DNA of 64,000 bases from JAAFHZ01 sp964247085 (GCA_964247085.1 CAXTSX010000015.1:1-64000); one strand, 5' to 3'. Counted from the stretch's first letter, positions 23,817 to 33,268 are shown. Numbers and translations are program-made. Notes: generated from the sequence alone by a model not told the origin.

Positions 23817-26051
23817 GTGACCAATCCTGGAAAATCTCGATCGTCTGACTACACAGTTTTACCAAATGTTTCTCTGACCGGGGTGGTAGAACGGATTACT
23901 TTTCATGCCGAGGAGACGGGCTATACCGTGGCTCGGCTGCAAGTCCCCCGCTGTCATGATCTAGTAACCATCACTGGAAATTTTGCTCAAATCCAAGCTG
24001 GACAAACGCTGCAAGTTCAGGGTAGTTGGCGGGAACATCTGCAGTACGGGCAGCAATTTCAGGTTGCTCGCTACCAAGAAACCAAACCAGCAACACTGAC
24101 TGGAATTGAAAAATATTTAGGCAGCGGTTTAATTAAGGGCGTTGGACCGGTTACTGCCAAACGGATTGTGGCACATTTTAATCTGGAAACTTTAGAAATT
24201 ATTGAGCATCATAGCGATCGATTGATTGAAGTACCCGGCATTGGTCAGAAACGGGTCAAGATGATTCAAACAGCTTGGGCAGCTCAATTGGTGATCAAGG
24301 AGGTGATGTTGTTTCTCCAAGGTCATGGCGTTTCCACGACCTATGCTGTCAAAATCTTTAAGCAATACGGGGAGAAGTCGATCGCCACCGTCACCCATAA
24401 TCCCTACCAACTGGCTGAGGATATTTATGGCATTGGATTCCTGACTGCCGATGTGATTGCCAGACAGTTGGGGGTGCTACCCTCTTCACCTTTTCGTTAC
24501 CGTGCTGGAATTATTCATGTTTTGACGGAAGCAGCGGAAGATGGCCATTGTTTTTTGCCCCAGCCAGAACTATTGGAGTTATCGATCGCCAAGTTAAGTA
24601 TTGACGAACATGTGGCTACGCCGGAAGTAGTGTTAGAGATTTTGGGAGTCATGACTCCAGAACAGGCTTTGATCAAGGAAGCAGTGGGAGAAATTCCTTT
24701 GTATTTTCAGCCCAGTTTTTTCCACACCGAGCAGAACTTAGCCACCTTGACTCTAAAGCTTCTACAGCCGCCCCCAGTGGTGGATTTAGGGCGGGTGCGC
24801 AGTTGGATCGAGCGGTTTACCCAGAGTCGCCAAATTAGTCTATCGATCGAACAACAGCAAGCGGTAGAAATGGCCGCGACGGAGCGGGTAATGATTCTGA
24901 CTGGTGGTCCGGGCTGCGGCAAAACCTTTTGCACCCGCACGATCGTCGCTATGTGGAAAGCGATGGGCAAAAAGATTGCCTTGGCGGCTCCGACTGGCCG
25001 GGCAGCGCAGCGACTAGCCGAGCTGGCTGGAATTGAGGCTAAAACTATTCACCGCCTCTTGGAGTTCGAGCCAGCCACCAGAGGTTTTAAACGGGGAATC
25101 GAGGAGCCGTTACCCTATGATGCGATCGTAGTGGATGAAGCCTCCATGTTGGATTTATTTTTGGCCAATTCTTTACTGAAGGCAATTCCGCCCACTGCCC
25201 ATTTACTGCTGGTGGGAGATATTGACCAACTACCTTCCGTTGGGCCAGGGGATGTGTTGGCTGATTTGATTAATTCAGCCCGAATTCCGGTGATTAGGCT
25301 GACACAGATTTTTCGGCAAGCGCAATCTAGTGGCATCATCCGGGCTGCTCACCAGATCAATCGTGGTCAATACCCGAACTTGGAAGCCATTTCGGCTGCT
25401 CCTCGATCGGACTGTTTATGGCATGGTGGTGGTCAGGAACCCGAGCATGGAGTCCAAACCATTTCCGAACTACTGCAAGATTTTATCCCGCGTCAGGGGT
25501 TTAATCCGGTGACTGATGTCCAGGTGTTGTGCCCGATGACTAGAGGGGTAATTGGTACCCGTAACTTGAATAAGGTGTTGCAGGAATTACTCAATCCGCC
25601 CGCTCCGGGCAAACCTCAGATCGATCGAGGCGGGGCTATTTTGCGGGTCGGCGATCGAGTGATTCAACTGAAGAATGACTATGAGCGCGAGGTATTTAAT
25701 GGAGATTTAGGCATGGTGGGATCGATCGATTCCACTGAACAAGAGGTGAAGATTTGGTTTGAGGAACGAGAGGTGATCTATGATTACGCCGATTTAAATG
25801 AGTTGGGGCTGGCTTGGTCAATTTCGATCCACAAGTCCCAGGGTTCAGAATATCCGGTGGTGATCCTGCCAATTTATATGCAGCACTATCTCTTGCTGTC
25901 TCGGAATTTGATCTATACGGGCTTAACTAGAGCTAAACAGTTAGCAATTATAGTGGGATCTAGTAAAGCGATCGGGTTAGCGGTCAGGCAGCATCAGACC
26001 GGGAAAAGATACACCCGATTACCTGAGCGGCTACAGAGTATTTTACCTTGA
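23817..26051 (+). CDS. RecD2-like superfamily 1 DNA helicase
   Basis: The 744-residue 5'-3' helicase acts in replication or repair independently of RecBC. The start is GTG at 23817. An N-terminal OB-like region (VERITFHAEETGYTVARLQV) and helix-hairpin-helix repeats (GVGPVTAKRIV, VPGIGQKRV) come first. The helicase motifs are Walker A GGPGCGKTF, DEASMLD, GDIDQLPSVGPG, QIFRQA and HKSQGSEYPVV. This order matches RecD2/TraA-type proteins. It is divergent from the metal operon by 155 bases and convergent with the ParB-like gene. Confidence 0.93.
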   Translation: MTNPGKSRSSDYTVLPNVSLTGVVERITFHAEETGYTVARLQVPRCHDLVTITGNFAQIQAGQTLQVQGSWREHLQYGQQFQVARYQETKPATLTGIEKYLGSGLIKGVGPVTAKRIVAHFNLETLEIIEHHSDRLIEVPGIGQKRVKMIQTAWAAQLVIKEVMLFLQGHGVSTTYAVKIFKQYGEKSIATVTHNPYQLAEDIYGIGFLTADVIARQLGVLPSSPFRYRAGIIHVLTEAAEDGHCFLPQPELLELSIAKLSIDEHVATPEVVLEILGVMTPEQALIKEAVGEIPLYFQPSFFHTEQNLATLTLKLLQPPPVVDLGRVRSWIERFTQSRQISLSIEQQQAVEMAATERVMILTGGPGCGKTFCTRTIVAMWKAMGKKIALAAPTGRAAQRLAELAGIEAKTIHRLLEFEPATRGFKRGIEEPLPYDAIVVDEASMLDLFLANSLLKAIPPTAHLLLVGDIDQLPSVGPGDVLADLINSARIPVIRLTQIFRQAQSSGIIRAAHQINRGQYPNLEAISAAPRSDCLWHGGGQEPEHGVQTISELLQDFIPRQGFNPVTDVQVLCPMTRGVIGTRNLNKVLQELLNPPAPGKPQIDRGGAILRVGDRVIQLKNDYEREVFNGDLGMVGSIDSTEQEVKIWFEEREVIYDYADLNELGLAWSISIHKSQGSEYPVVILPIYMQHYLLLSRNLIYTGLTRAKQLAIIVGSSKAIGLAVRQHQTGKRYTRLPERLQSILP

Positions 26052-26064
26052 TATACTCACCATA

Positions 26065-26781
26065 TTAGTCCCATCGATCAATCATCTCCAGCATTTTTTT
26101 ATCACTCACCAACTTGAACTGTTTTTGATTGCGGGTTTCTACCAATACAGCCATTACATCCGCGAAACCCTGAAACTCTTGTCCTTTCTGACGAGCAGCT
26201 TGTAGTAGTTGAATGATTTTTTGGATTTTTTTATCCCCTAAAAATGCTAAATTTTTACTGATTTGAATCGCAACCGCTGGTTCTTGAACGCGATTAAAGG
26301 CCAAGAGCATGGGTAGAGGTTGGGGGATAGTTTCTTGGATCGTGGCTATGATCATAGATTGCAGAGCAGCAAAAGACCCATCTTGAGATTTCGATAGCCG
26401 ATCAATCTGAGCAGATAAATTACTCACATCTAAGGTTGTCTCACTAGTAACTTTCGCTGCCACTGTTGATTTACCAATGATCGTATTTAAAACCTCTTGT
26501 TGTTGGCTAATAGGTAGCTCCGTTTGTTCATCAGCCAAAAAAGCCATGATCCGATCGGGCAGCGAGTCATCCATTTGCTGGGCTTGAACATAAGCCTGAA
26601 ACTCTAGTGCTCCTGATAGTAATTGATATTGATCGATCGATAGCTGTCTTAAAACTGGCAAACTAACTACACCACGTAATTGAATAATGGTATTAGCCAA
26701 GGCTTCAATCTCAGCAGCGGTCTCCTGTGCTGGCACTGCTTGAACGCTATCCAGATCAACAATGATAGTTTTTAAGTTCAT
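26065..26781 (-). CDS. Degenerate ParB-like partner of the nuclease-ParA protein
   Basis: The protein has 238 residues. The first 80 residues follow the ParB/sulfiredoxin N-domain pattern (VDLDSVQ, EIEALANTIIQLRGVV, LPVLRQLSIDQYQLLSGALE). The GERRxRA box that binds CTP or catalyses in ParB is not conserved (SGALEFQAY). The middle is low-complexity; the C-terminus is helical and ends KKMLEMIDRWD, with no clear helix-turn-helix. The gene begins 4 bases after the stop of the ParA fusion. I read it as a noncanonical partition or regulatory partner. This is based on pattern, so confidence is moderate. Confidence 0.6.
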   Translation of the reverse strand: MNLKTIIVDLDSVQAVPAQETAAEIEALANTIIQLRGVVSLPVLRQLSIDQYQLLSGALEFQAYVQAQQMDDSLPDRIMAFLADEQTELPISQQQEVLNTIIGKSTVAAKVTSETTLDVSNLSAQIDRLSKSQDGSFAALQSMIIATIQETIPQPLPMLLAFNRVQEPAVAIQISKNLAFLGDKKIQKIIQLLQAARQKGQEFQGFADVMAVLVETRNQKQFKLVSDKKMLEMIDRWD

Positions 26782-26785
26782 GATG

Positions 26786-28138
26786 TTACAGTTCGCGAAT
26801 TAATACTAAAACTTCTTTAGCCAGATCTTCAAACTCCTGAGCGGAAGCTGAATCGGGCTTGAAGTCTAAAACCGACTGGGGATTTGGAATATCTAGATCG
26901 CCAACTTCGATCATCCGTTCGATCGCCAACGATACATCTCGCCTTTCATAAATTCTGGTGCTTAGCAGTCGGAAACTATAGCGTTCTTCAATCAATGCTT
27001 CCATCTTGGGTAAGCTATGTTCTACAAACTTAGCGTGGGTGGCTACTTTGGAAGGTAGTACTCCCAATATCTCGATCGCCTTGCGTCCCATGGAGTCTCT
27101 GAAATCATCAATTTCAGAGACAAACCGGCGCACATTTTTTAGCCCTTCGTTAGCAAATGGTTTGAGGTCAGAAGGAATTAGTAAGAAGTCAGCGGATATC
27201 AACGCGACTTTGGCATAAAGATTCAAGGATGGCGGGGTATCAATCAACACTACATCATAAAGATGTTCCACTTCTTTCAGCTTTTTCACCAGCCTGGTCA
27301 GAGATGGGGCTAATTGAATCAGCTCCTGCTCGCGTTCCATCAATTCAATATGACTAGGAATTACATCGATGGGTGAGCTACAAAAGTCTGATTTTCTCAC
27401 TACCTCTGCAATGGGAAATTTTTTGTTCTCAGCTAAAACATGATAAATATATTGATCGCGAATATCATCATTTAGCTCATCTTGAAATTTGACTAATCCT
27501 AAAGCATAGGTGGTGTTGGCTTGACTATCTAAGTCGATTACTAGCACCTTTTTACCACGCTTACTCAGCGCTGCGGCTAGATTAATAACTGTAGTGGTCT
27601 TGCCCACTCCGCCTTTGTTATGATAGACCGCAATGACTTTCATGGTTGATGCTCCTACTGATGTTACTGGTGACGGGGCTAAAACGTTGGGAGGGAATAA
27701 TGGTTGTTGAGAAATGGCTAGTAATGCTTCTCTGCCAACAATAGCGTGAAGCGCGGCCAGCTGGTCTGGTAGATCTCTTCCCAATAACTGTAGCCGCAAA
27801 TGAATATCTCGATCGATCTTCTCATAGACGCGCAGCTGCCGACCATTAATCAATAATCCATAACGAGCATTGGCTTGTTCCAGATAGCGAGTGAATTTCC
27901 GGACATGTCGATCGAGATTTTGCTTGGGATGTTTGGCTTCAATGACCAACTGCAAATAGCTAGATGGTGAGGGGCTATTACTGACATTAGCCAAGAAATC
28001 TAACCGAATCCGGCCAAAGGTGACTTCTTGAAACCATTGACCAGGTAGGTATCCCAAGGCGGGTAGCAGGTAATGAACAATAAATTTGCTCTCAACTTCG
28101 GCTTCATTGCGGCACTGTTCAGGGTTATAGAAATCCAT
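26786..28138 (-). CDS. PD-(D/E)XK nuclease-like domain fused to a ParA/Soj ATPase
   Basis: The 450-residue protein joins two domains. Residues about 8-140 look like the N-terminal domain of type I restriction HsdR: ESKFIVHYLLPALGY, RIRLDFLA with the first Asp, VIEAKHPKQN with the E-x-K pair, and a YGLLINGRQLRVY strand. After a linker, ATPase begins at MKVIAVYHNKGGVGKTTTV (deviant Walker A, KGGVGKTT) followed by VLVIDLDSQANTT (A') and VVLIDTPPS (Walker B). A normal ParA has only the second part. The gene starts 5 bases after the dCMP deaminase and ends 4 bases before the ParB-like gene. Nuclease activity is a prediction; family members may be inactive. Confidence 0.8.
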   Translation of the reverse strand: MDFYNPEQCRNEAEVESKFIVHYLLPALGYLPGQWFQEVTFGRIRLDFLANVSNSPSPSSYLQLVIEAKHPKQNLDRHVRKFTRYLEQANARYGLLINGRQLRVYEKIDRDIHLRLQLLGRDLPDQLAALHAIVGREALLAISQQPLFPPNVLAPSPVTSVGASTMKVIAVYHNKGGVGKTTTVINLAAALSKRGKKVLVIDLDSQANTTYALGLVKFQDELNDDIRDQYIYHVLAENKKFPIAEVVRKSDFCSSPIDVIPSHIELMEREQELIQLAPSLTRLVKKLKEVEHLYDVVLIDTPPSLNLYAKVALISADFLLIPSDLKPFANEGLKNVRRFVSEIDDFRDSMGRKAIEILGVLPSKVATHAKFVEHSLPKMEALIEERYSFRLLSTRIYERRDVSLAIERMIEVGDLDIPNPQSVLDFKPDSASAQEFEDLAKEVLVLIREL

Positions 28139-28143
28139 ATTTC

Positions 28144-28677
28144 CTAAACCAACTTAGGAATTGAGATAGGATTCATCAAAAACTCAGCAGCTTGCGTCGC
28201 TGCCGCTGTCGATACCTGAATCGATCGCATCTTCACCAAACCATCCCCTAAGAAGAAATCTCGGACAGTTGCTCGATCGCCACTGTTAAATTCGGTTTCG
28301 TAAAAAATTTCCTTAATCCCCGCCGAAATAATCAGCTTCAGACAAGCCAAGCAAGGCTCCAAGGTGACATAGATGGTCGCCCCATCAGTTCTAATGCCAT
28401 GTTTAGCCGCTTGGGCGATCGCATTGGCCTCGGCATGGATTGACCTGGACGGCAAATTATTATCAGTGCATTTCTGCAAACCTTCATAACAAAAGCCCTG
28501 TGCAGTGCAGTGGGGCGAACCGGGTGGCGAGCCATTGTAGCCAGTGGCCAAAATCTGTCGATCTTTGACAATCACTGCGCCCACCGGAAAAGCCAAACAA
28601 GTCGATCGGACTGCCGATAACTTGGCAATCATCATAAAATATTCATCCCACGAAGGGCGGACATGGATTTCGTTCAC
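28144..28677 (-). CDS. dCMP deaminase family protein
   Basis: This 177-residue zinc enzyme converts dCMP to dUMP. The zinc and catalytic motifs are SIHAEANAIAQA (His-Ala-Glu) and LEPCLACLKLI (PCxxC). The Cys-rich insert (HCTAQGFCYEGLQKC) is typical of dCMP deaminases such as ComEB. The divergent neighbours dut and thyX supply the next steps to dTMP. On its own strand it leads the tight trio with the nuclease-ParA and ParB-like genes, an unexpected partnership. Confidence 0.92.
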   Translation of the reverse strand: MNEIHVRPSWDEYFMMIAKLSAVRSTCLAFPVGAVIVKDRQILATGYNGSPPGSPHCTAQGFCYEGLQKCTDNNLPSRSIHAEANAIAQAAKHGIRTDGATIYVTLEPCLACLKLIISAGIKEIFYETEFNSGDRATVRDFFLGDGLVKMRSIQVSTAAATQAAEFLMNPISIPKLV

Positions 28678-28776
28678 GATTTTTAGTGCTCTGCTGGTTT
28701 CGCCTGGGGTAAACCTATCTTCTCACAGAGACCGAACCCTGGTATCGTGTAATATTGGAATACCTAGACCAACAAA

Positions 28777-29235
28777 ATGACTTCTGCCAGTCACTTACCC
28801 GTCAAAATCAAGCGTTTGGTGCCCAGCGCCCAGCTGCCCCGCTACGAGCATCCTGGCGATGCTGGGGCTGATCTTACCGCTGTCACAGCCTGCATTATTG
28901 AACCTCAGCAGTGGCTAGCTGTACCCACTGGCTTATCTGTCGAGATTCCGATCGGCTTTGAGCTGCAAATTCGACCGCGCAGTGGCCTCGCCTTCAAAAA
29001 AGGGATCACCGTCTTAAACGCTCCTGGTACGATCGATGCTGGTTATCGGGGTGAAATCAAAGTAATTTTAATTAACCATGGCTCGACCCCTTTTGAGATC
29101 CAGCCTGGCGATAAAATCGCTCAAATGATAGTGGCCAGCGTTGTTTTTGGTGAATTTACTGAAGTGACTGAACTAGATGATTCGACCAGAGGCAGTGGCG
29201 GTTTTGGCTCCACGGGGACAGTTTATGCTGGGTAA
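28777..29235 (+). CDS. dut: dUTP diphosphatase (dUTPase)
   Basis: The 152-residue trimeric enzyme hydrolyses dUTP to dUMP, keeping uracil out of DNA and feeding thymidylate synthesis. Its motifs are GDAGADLTA (1), PRSGLAFKKG (2), the active-site loop APGTIDAGYRGEIKVILINHG-type block (3), GDKIAQMIV (4) and RGSGGFGSTG (5). The ATG at 28777 is 99 bases from the divergent dCMP deaminase. The thyX gene starts inside its last codons, so the two are translationally coupled. Confidence 0.96.
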   Translation: MTSASHLPVKIKRLVPSAQLPRYEHPGDAGADLTAVTACIIEPQQWLAVPTGLSVEIPIGFELQIRPRSGLAFKKGITVLNAPGTIDAGYRGEIKVILINHGSTPFEIQPGDKIAQMIVASVVFGEFTEVTELDDSTRGSGGFGSTGTVYAG

Positions 29236-30856
29236 CTTTGCCGAAGAATCCCTAACCGAATCGGAGCAGTCCTTACTACAGCCCTTTGTCACTAATCTAG
29301 ACAAGTCTGTTTTTGGGCTGCGAAACTTACCAGAAGTGGTTAAAGGTGCTTTATTCTCTCGCTACAGCCGTAGTGAGAAAAGCCTACGCCAAATTCTGTT
29401 ATCGGAATTCATTCAGGCCCCGGAATTGGGATTTGACAGTCTGCTGGGGACAAATGCCATTGGTGGGGACGATCAATCTATTGCTACTCAAAAAGCTGAA
29501 GCTTTCTACGATCGAGTGCTCATTGGTTACGGCGATGATTCCGTGGCTGAACTGGGCGGTGCCCACTTGGCCTGTGAAAGCATTAGTAACATTGCGGCTA
29601 AAGCCCTAGAAGATAGTCGGCTCGGTCTATCGCCCTTGGAAAAATCCACTAGATACCTGCCCTTCAATACCAAAATCAACGGGCGCTATCGCTATTACCG
29701 CGAGCCAGAAATCATGGCTTCGTCCCATGCTGCTCTCTATGAAGCCACTCTCGACCATCTTTTTGACACTTACAGCAACCTAGCAGAACCTTTACTTGGC
29801 TGGGTGCAAACTGTCACGTCGCGTGATGCGGACACTTCTGAACGGGCTTACCGCAGTGCCACCCGCGCCAAAACCTTCGACTTGTTACGGGGCTTGCTGC
29901 CGATGGCTACTTTGACTAATGTGGGTCTATTTGGCAATGGTCGTGCCTTTGAATATTTGCTAGTGAAGCTGTCAGCCTCTGACCATCCCGAAGTCCGGGA
30001 GTTGGGTATGGCCATGAATCAAGAATTGCAACAGACCATCCCCTCTTTTGTTAAACGAGCCTATAGTGATCGAGGTCAACAATATGCCCGGTATCTGTCT
30101 GCAAATCTTCACCAGACTCAACAGATCACCCAGCAGCTGATGGGGCAGGTTTCGCCGAAACTGACTGAGACTGTTCAGCTCATCGAATACGATTCAGACG
30201 CTGAGAACAAAGTAATTGCCGCCATTCTCTATCCCCATAGTGACCTGAATTATGCCCAAGTTCAGGAGCAAGTTCATAACTTATCTCCGGCTCAAAAACT
30301 AGAAATTATTAGTGCTTATATCGGCGATCGGCAGTCCCGTTTTCACCGGCCTGGTCGGGCCTTAGAAGAAACCTACTATACCTTCGATATCCTGGCCGAT
30401 CTAGGTGCTTATCGTGACCTGCATCGCCATCGGATCATGACTCAAGAACGGCAACGTTACACAGTGCGTCACGGTTATATTGTGCCCCCAGAACTAACTG
30501 AATCCGGCTTGGCCACCGCCTACTGTCAGGCATTGGAGCAAACCGCGCAGGCCACCGAAATAATTGCCCAAGATTTGCCAGTGGCCTCTCAATATCTCGT
30601 CCCCTTTGCCTACCGCACCCGTTGGCGGATTAAACTCAATCTTCGTGAAGCCTACCATCTGATTGAACTGCGGAGTGCGCGGCAGGGTCATCCGACCTAT
30701 CGACAGGTTGCCCAAGCCATGTATCAGCAAATTCTAGCTGTGCATCCCACTTTAGTTGCTAAAATGAGCTTTGTAGATTTAGATGATTATGTGCTGGAGC
30801 GGCTCAGCGCCGAACAACGTCTCGACCAAAAACTTCAGCAGAAAAATAGCATTTAA
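29225..30856 (+). CDS. thyX: FAD-dependent thymidylate synthase, large two-domain ThyX type
   Basis: I chose the ATG at 29225 (543 residues), which overlaps dut by 11 bases. ThyX methylates dUMP with methylene-tetrahydrofolate and FADH2. Two ThyX-like halves are visible. The first has GYGDDSVAELGGAHLACESI and ends EKSTRYLPF, like the S-x-R-Y end of the signature. The second has QSRFHRPGRALEETYYTFDI followed by HRHRIMTQERQRYTVRHGY, like the RHR part. A classical ThyX has a single domain of about 220 residues with both parts together, so the motif appears split or duplicated. Long forms are known in cyanobacteria. Confidence 0.82.
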   Translation: MLGNFAEESLTESEQSLLQPFVTNLDKSVFGLRNLPEVVKGALFSRYSRSEKSLRQILLSEFIQAPELGFDSLLGTNAIGGDDQSIATQKAEAFYDRVLIGYGDDSVAELGGAHLACESISNIAAKALEDSRLGLSPLEKSTRYLPFNTKINGRYRYYREPEIMASSHAALYEATLDHLFDTYSNLAEPLLGWVQTVTSRDADTSERAYRSATRAKTFDLLRGLLPMATLTNVGLFGNGRAFEYLLVKLSASDHPEVRELGMAMNQELQQTIPSFVKRAYSDRGQQYARYLSANLHQTQQITQQLMGQVSPKLTETVQLIEYDSDAENKVIAAILYPHSDLNYAQVQEQVHNLSPAQKLEIISAYIGDRQSRFHRPGRALEETYYTFDILADLGAYRDLHRHRIMTQERQRYTVRHGYIVPPELTESGLATAYCQALEQTAQATEIIAQDLPVASQYLVPFAYRTRWRIKLNLREAYHLIELRSARQGHPTYRQVAQAMYQQILAVHPTLVAKMSFVDLDDYVLERLSAEQRLDQKLQQKNSI

Positions 30857-31192
30857 CCAACACATACGTCATAATAAATAGAATAACTCATACCTAGCTT
30901 GAATTTTGACACTCACATAACACCGGTCTGAATCAATTCCAGAATATTATTTTACGGAGAGTGCAGTCAAAACTATTGACCTATTTATAAATAAAAATCG
31001 AAGCGGAATATTGTAAAAGTTGGGTGATTTTACTGATTCCCTTAAATATTAGTCAAGCCTACAATAATTAGGATGAACTCTTGCATCTCTAGTTAATACT
31101 ATAAGACTAGTCTCTATATATCTGTGGCGGCTGCCGACCAAAAGTATTATTTTAAGCAGATTTCACCATACATAAGAATAGTGATAGTTAAA
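30857..31192. other. Intergenic region before the polysaccharide locus
   Basis: These 336 A+T-rich bases hold no convincing gene. There is a candidate -35 (TTGACC near 30978) without a well-spaced -10, and a TATAAG-like -10 near 31100. The start of the aminotransferase is set at 31193, because upstream codons in frame from 31124 look untranslated. Confidence 0.4.
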
Positions 31193-32482
31193 ATGCGTTC
31201 TAGTTTTCTACCATTTGCCCTTCCAGATACCGATAACACTGAGATTGATCAAATAAAAGAATGTTTAGAGTTTGGGTGGATTACGACTGGTCCCAAGACG
31301 AAAGAATTTGAGAAGCAGTTTGCTAAAGTGGTTGGCGCAAAACATGCGATCGCTGTCAACTCATGTACAGCAGCAATGCATTTGTCTTTAGAAGCGATCG
31401 GATTACAGCCAGGCGATGAGGTAATTACATCCCCCTACACTTTTGCCGCCACCACAGAAGTTATTCGTTATTTTGATGCTATTCCAGTACTCGTGGATAT
31501 TAATTCCGGTTGTTTGAATATTTCACCACAAGCGATCGAAGCAGCAATAACTCCACGTACGAAGGCAATCATGCCAATTCATATTGCTGGACTACCAGCT
31601 GAGATGAATACAATTCGGGATATTGCCATGAAGCACAATTTAGCAATTGTTGAAGACGCAGCTCATGCTTTTCCTTGTGCTTACCAAGGTAGGCAAATCG
31701 GTTCGCCTTTATTTCCCCCGGGGACTAATATTCCTCATCTAACTTGCTTTTCCTTCTATGCTACCAAAACAATTACTACTGGAGAAGGAGGAATGATCTG
31801 CACTGATAATGACGAACTGGCAGATCGTTGTCGGATTATGGCTCTGCATGGTATTAGTCGAGATGCTTGGAAGCGATATACAGCCGAAGGAACTTGGTAC
31901 TATGAAATTGTGGCTCCTGGGTATAAGTATAACCTCACCGATATTGCTTCTGGAATGGGCATCGCCCAATTAGCTAAAGCCGAACGCATGTTGCAACGCC
32001 GGAAAAAAATAGCTCAGCAATACCATCAAGTATTTAGTAAATGCCCTAGCCTACAGATTCCGGTCGATCGCCAAGATTGTTCGCATGCCTGGCACCTTTA
32101 TATATTACGTCTCAATCTAGACTGGTTCGAGATCGATAGGGCACAGTTTATAGATGAACTTAAAAAACGCAATATCGGTGCTAGTGTACACTTCATTCCA
32201 TTACATCTGCATCCATACTACCGAGATAAATATGGTTATCAGCCTGAAGACTTTCCAGTTAGCTACGGAGAGTTTTTGAGAACTATTTCCCTTCCTCTCT
32301 ACTCGAAAATGAGTGATGGCGATGTTGAAGATGTAATTGCTGCTGTGTTGGATATTGTCACTTTATTTGCTACTAAAACTCCTAATCTCAATTCTTATGA
32401 AAAAACTGTTGGATCTTGTTGCGGCTGCACTGGGACTAATTGTACTCTTTCCACTACTCCTGGGCTTGTGTCTTGCAATTAA
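31193..32482 (+). CDS. DegT/DnrJ/EryC1-family PLP aminotransferase
   Basis: The 429-residue sugar aminotransferase makes amino-sugars for surface glycans. The N-terminal PFALPDTDNTEIDQIKECLE and GWITTGPKTKEFEKQFA and the PLP-lysine segment SFYATKTITTGEGGMI are family hallmarks. The final 40 residues (from TLFATKT) fall outside the usual end. They include CCGCTGTNC, because the frame reads 86 bases into the next gene, in another frame than that gene. The sugar transferase is thus overlapped. It may be a late stop mutation that extended the protein. Confidence 0.88.
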   Translation: MRSSFLPFALPDTDNTEIDQIKECLEFGWITTGPKTKEFEKQFAKVVGAKHAIAVNSCTAAMHLSLEAIGLQPGDEVITSPYTFAATTEVIRYFDAIPVLVDINSGCLNISPQAIEAAITPRTKAIMPIHIAGLPAEMNTIRDIAMKHNLAIVEDAAHAFPCAYQGRQIGSPLFPPGTNIPHLTCFSFYATKTITTGEGGMICTDNDELADRCRIMALHGISRDAWKRYTAEGTWYYEIVAPGYKYNLTDIASGMGIAQLAKAERMLQRRKKIAQQYHQVFSKCPSLQIPVDRQDCSHAWHLYILRLNLDWFEIDRAQFIDELKKRNIGASVHFIPLHLHPYYRDKYGYQPEDFPVSYGEFLRTISLPLYSKMSDGDVEDVIAAVLDIVTLFATKTPNLNSYEKTVGSCCGCTGTNCTLSTTPGLVSCN

Positions 32483-32981
32483 ACTGTATGATGGTGGACC
32501 AATTTTCTATCGTGCTAATCGTGTTGGTAGAAATGGAAAGCCGTTGAAACTACACAAATTTCGATCAATGATTGTGGCTGCCGATCAATCTGGTCCAGCT
32601 GTCACAGCTAGTAATGATCAGCGGATTACGCCAATTGGCAAAATATTAAGGCAGACTAAACTGGATGAATTACCTCAATTGTTTGATGTTTTGCAAGGAA
32701 ATATGAGTCTAGTTGGACCACGCCCAGAAGATCCTCGTTATGTAGCCTTATACAACGATCAGCAAAAAGAAATCCTCAAATTTCGGCCAGGTATAACCAG
32801 TGCAGCTTCATTGCTGTATCGCGATGAAGAAAAAATCTTAACTGGAGATGATTGGGAACGGACTTATATTAATAAAGTTATGCCAGAAAAAATCGCGATT
32901 GATCTAAAATATTTCCAGTCTGCCACTGTTAAAACTGACATTAAACTCATTTTAAAAACAATCAGCTCAACTTTCCATTAA
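32397..32981 (+). CDS. Undecaprenyl-phosphate sugar transferase (initiating enzyme)
   Basis: The 194-residue monotopic or single-helix transferase starts repeat-unit assembly by moving a sugar-1-phosphate onto undecaprenyl phosphate. It starts at ATG 32397 with a membrane helix (KKLLDLVAAALGLIVLFPLL). The motifs are PIFYRANRVGRNGKPLKLHKF, RSM, LPQLFDVLQGNMSLVGPRPE and FRPGITSAAS. This is the small PglC/WcaJ-C type without the large N-terminal domain. It heads the polysaccharide pathway with the overlapping aminotransferase. Confidence 0.92.
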   Translation: MKKLLDLVAAALGLIVLFPLLLGLCLAIKLYDGGPIFYRANRVGRNGKPLKLHKFRSMIVAADQSGPAVTASNDQRITPIGKILRQTKLDELPQLFDVLQGNMSLVGPRPEDPRYVALYNDQQKEILKFRPGITSAASLLYRDEEKILTGDDWERTYINKVMPEKIAIDLKYFQSATVKTDIKLILKTISSTFH

Positions 32982-33268
32982 GTAGGTTGGTCTAATTAAA
33001 ATCAAGAAATCAAGACTGTAGAAATAGCCCTGGAAGGCGGATCAAGAAAAGTTCTTTGAAACCTTCCAGGATGATCGGCAAACATTAGTTTCTCAATTAA
33101 TCGATACAGTGTAAAAAGATATCAATCGGATGCTTGTACATGCTGATAATTGCTGGTGAAAATAATTAACTAATTCCGTTGTGAGACTTTTAAATCTATG
33201 TTGATCGAATGCCGTAAGCCAGTGGGCAAATTATCTCCATCATTCAATATTCTAGATGCTTTATAAAA
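32982..33268. other. Intergenic region, possible decayed coding sequence
   Basis: A short open stretch on the plus strand (about 33040-33112) reads DQEKFFETFQDDRQTLVSQL and then stops. Another at 33198-33266 gives a 22-codon peptide (MLIECRKPVGKLSP...). Both look like worn fragments of a mobile or hypothetical gene, but I cannot name it. Confidence 0.3.

Noticed and set aside
28144..28677. dCTP deaminase defence enzyme
   Set aside because: The Cys-rich zinc layout and divergent dut-thyX fit a housekeeping dCMP deaminase. A defence role is kept only as a hypothesis for the operon.
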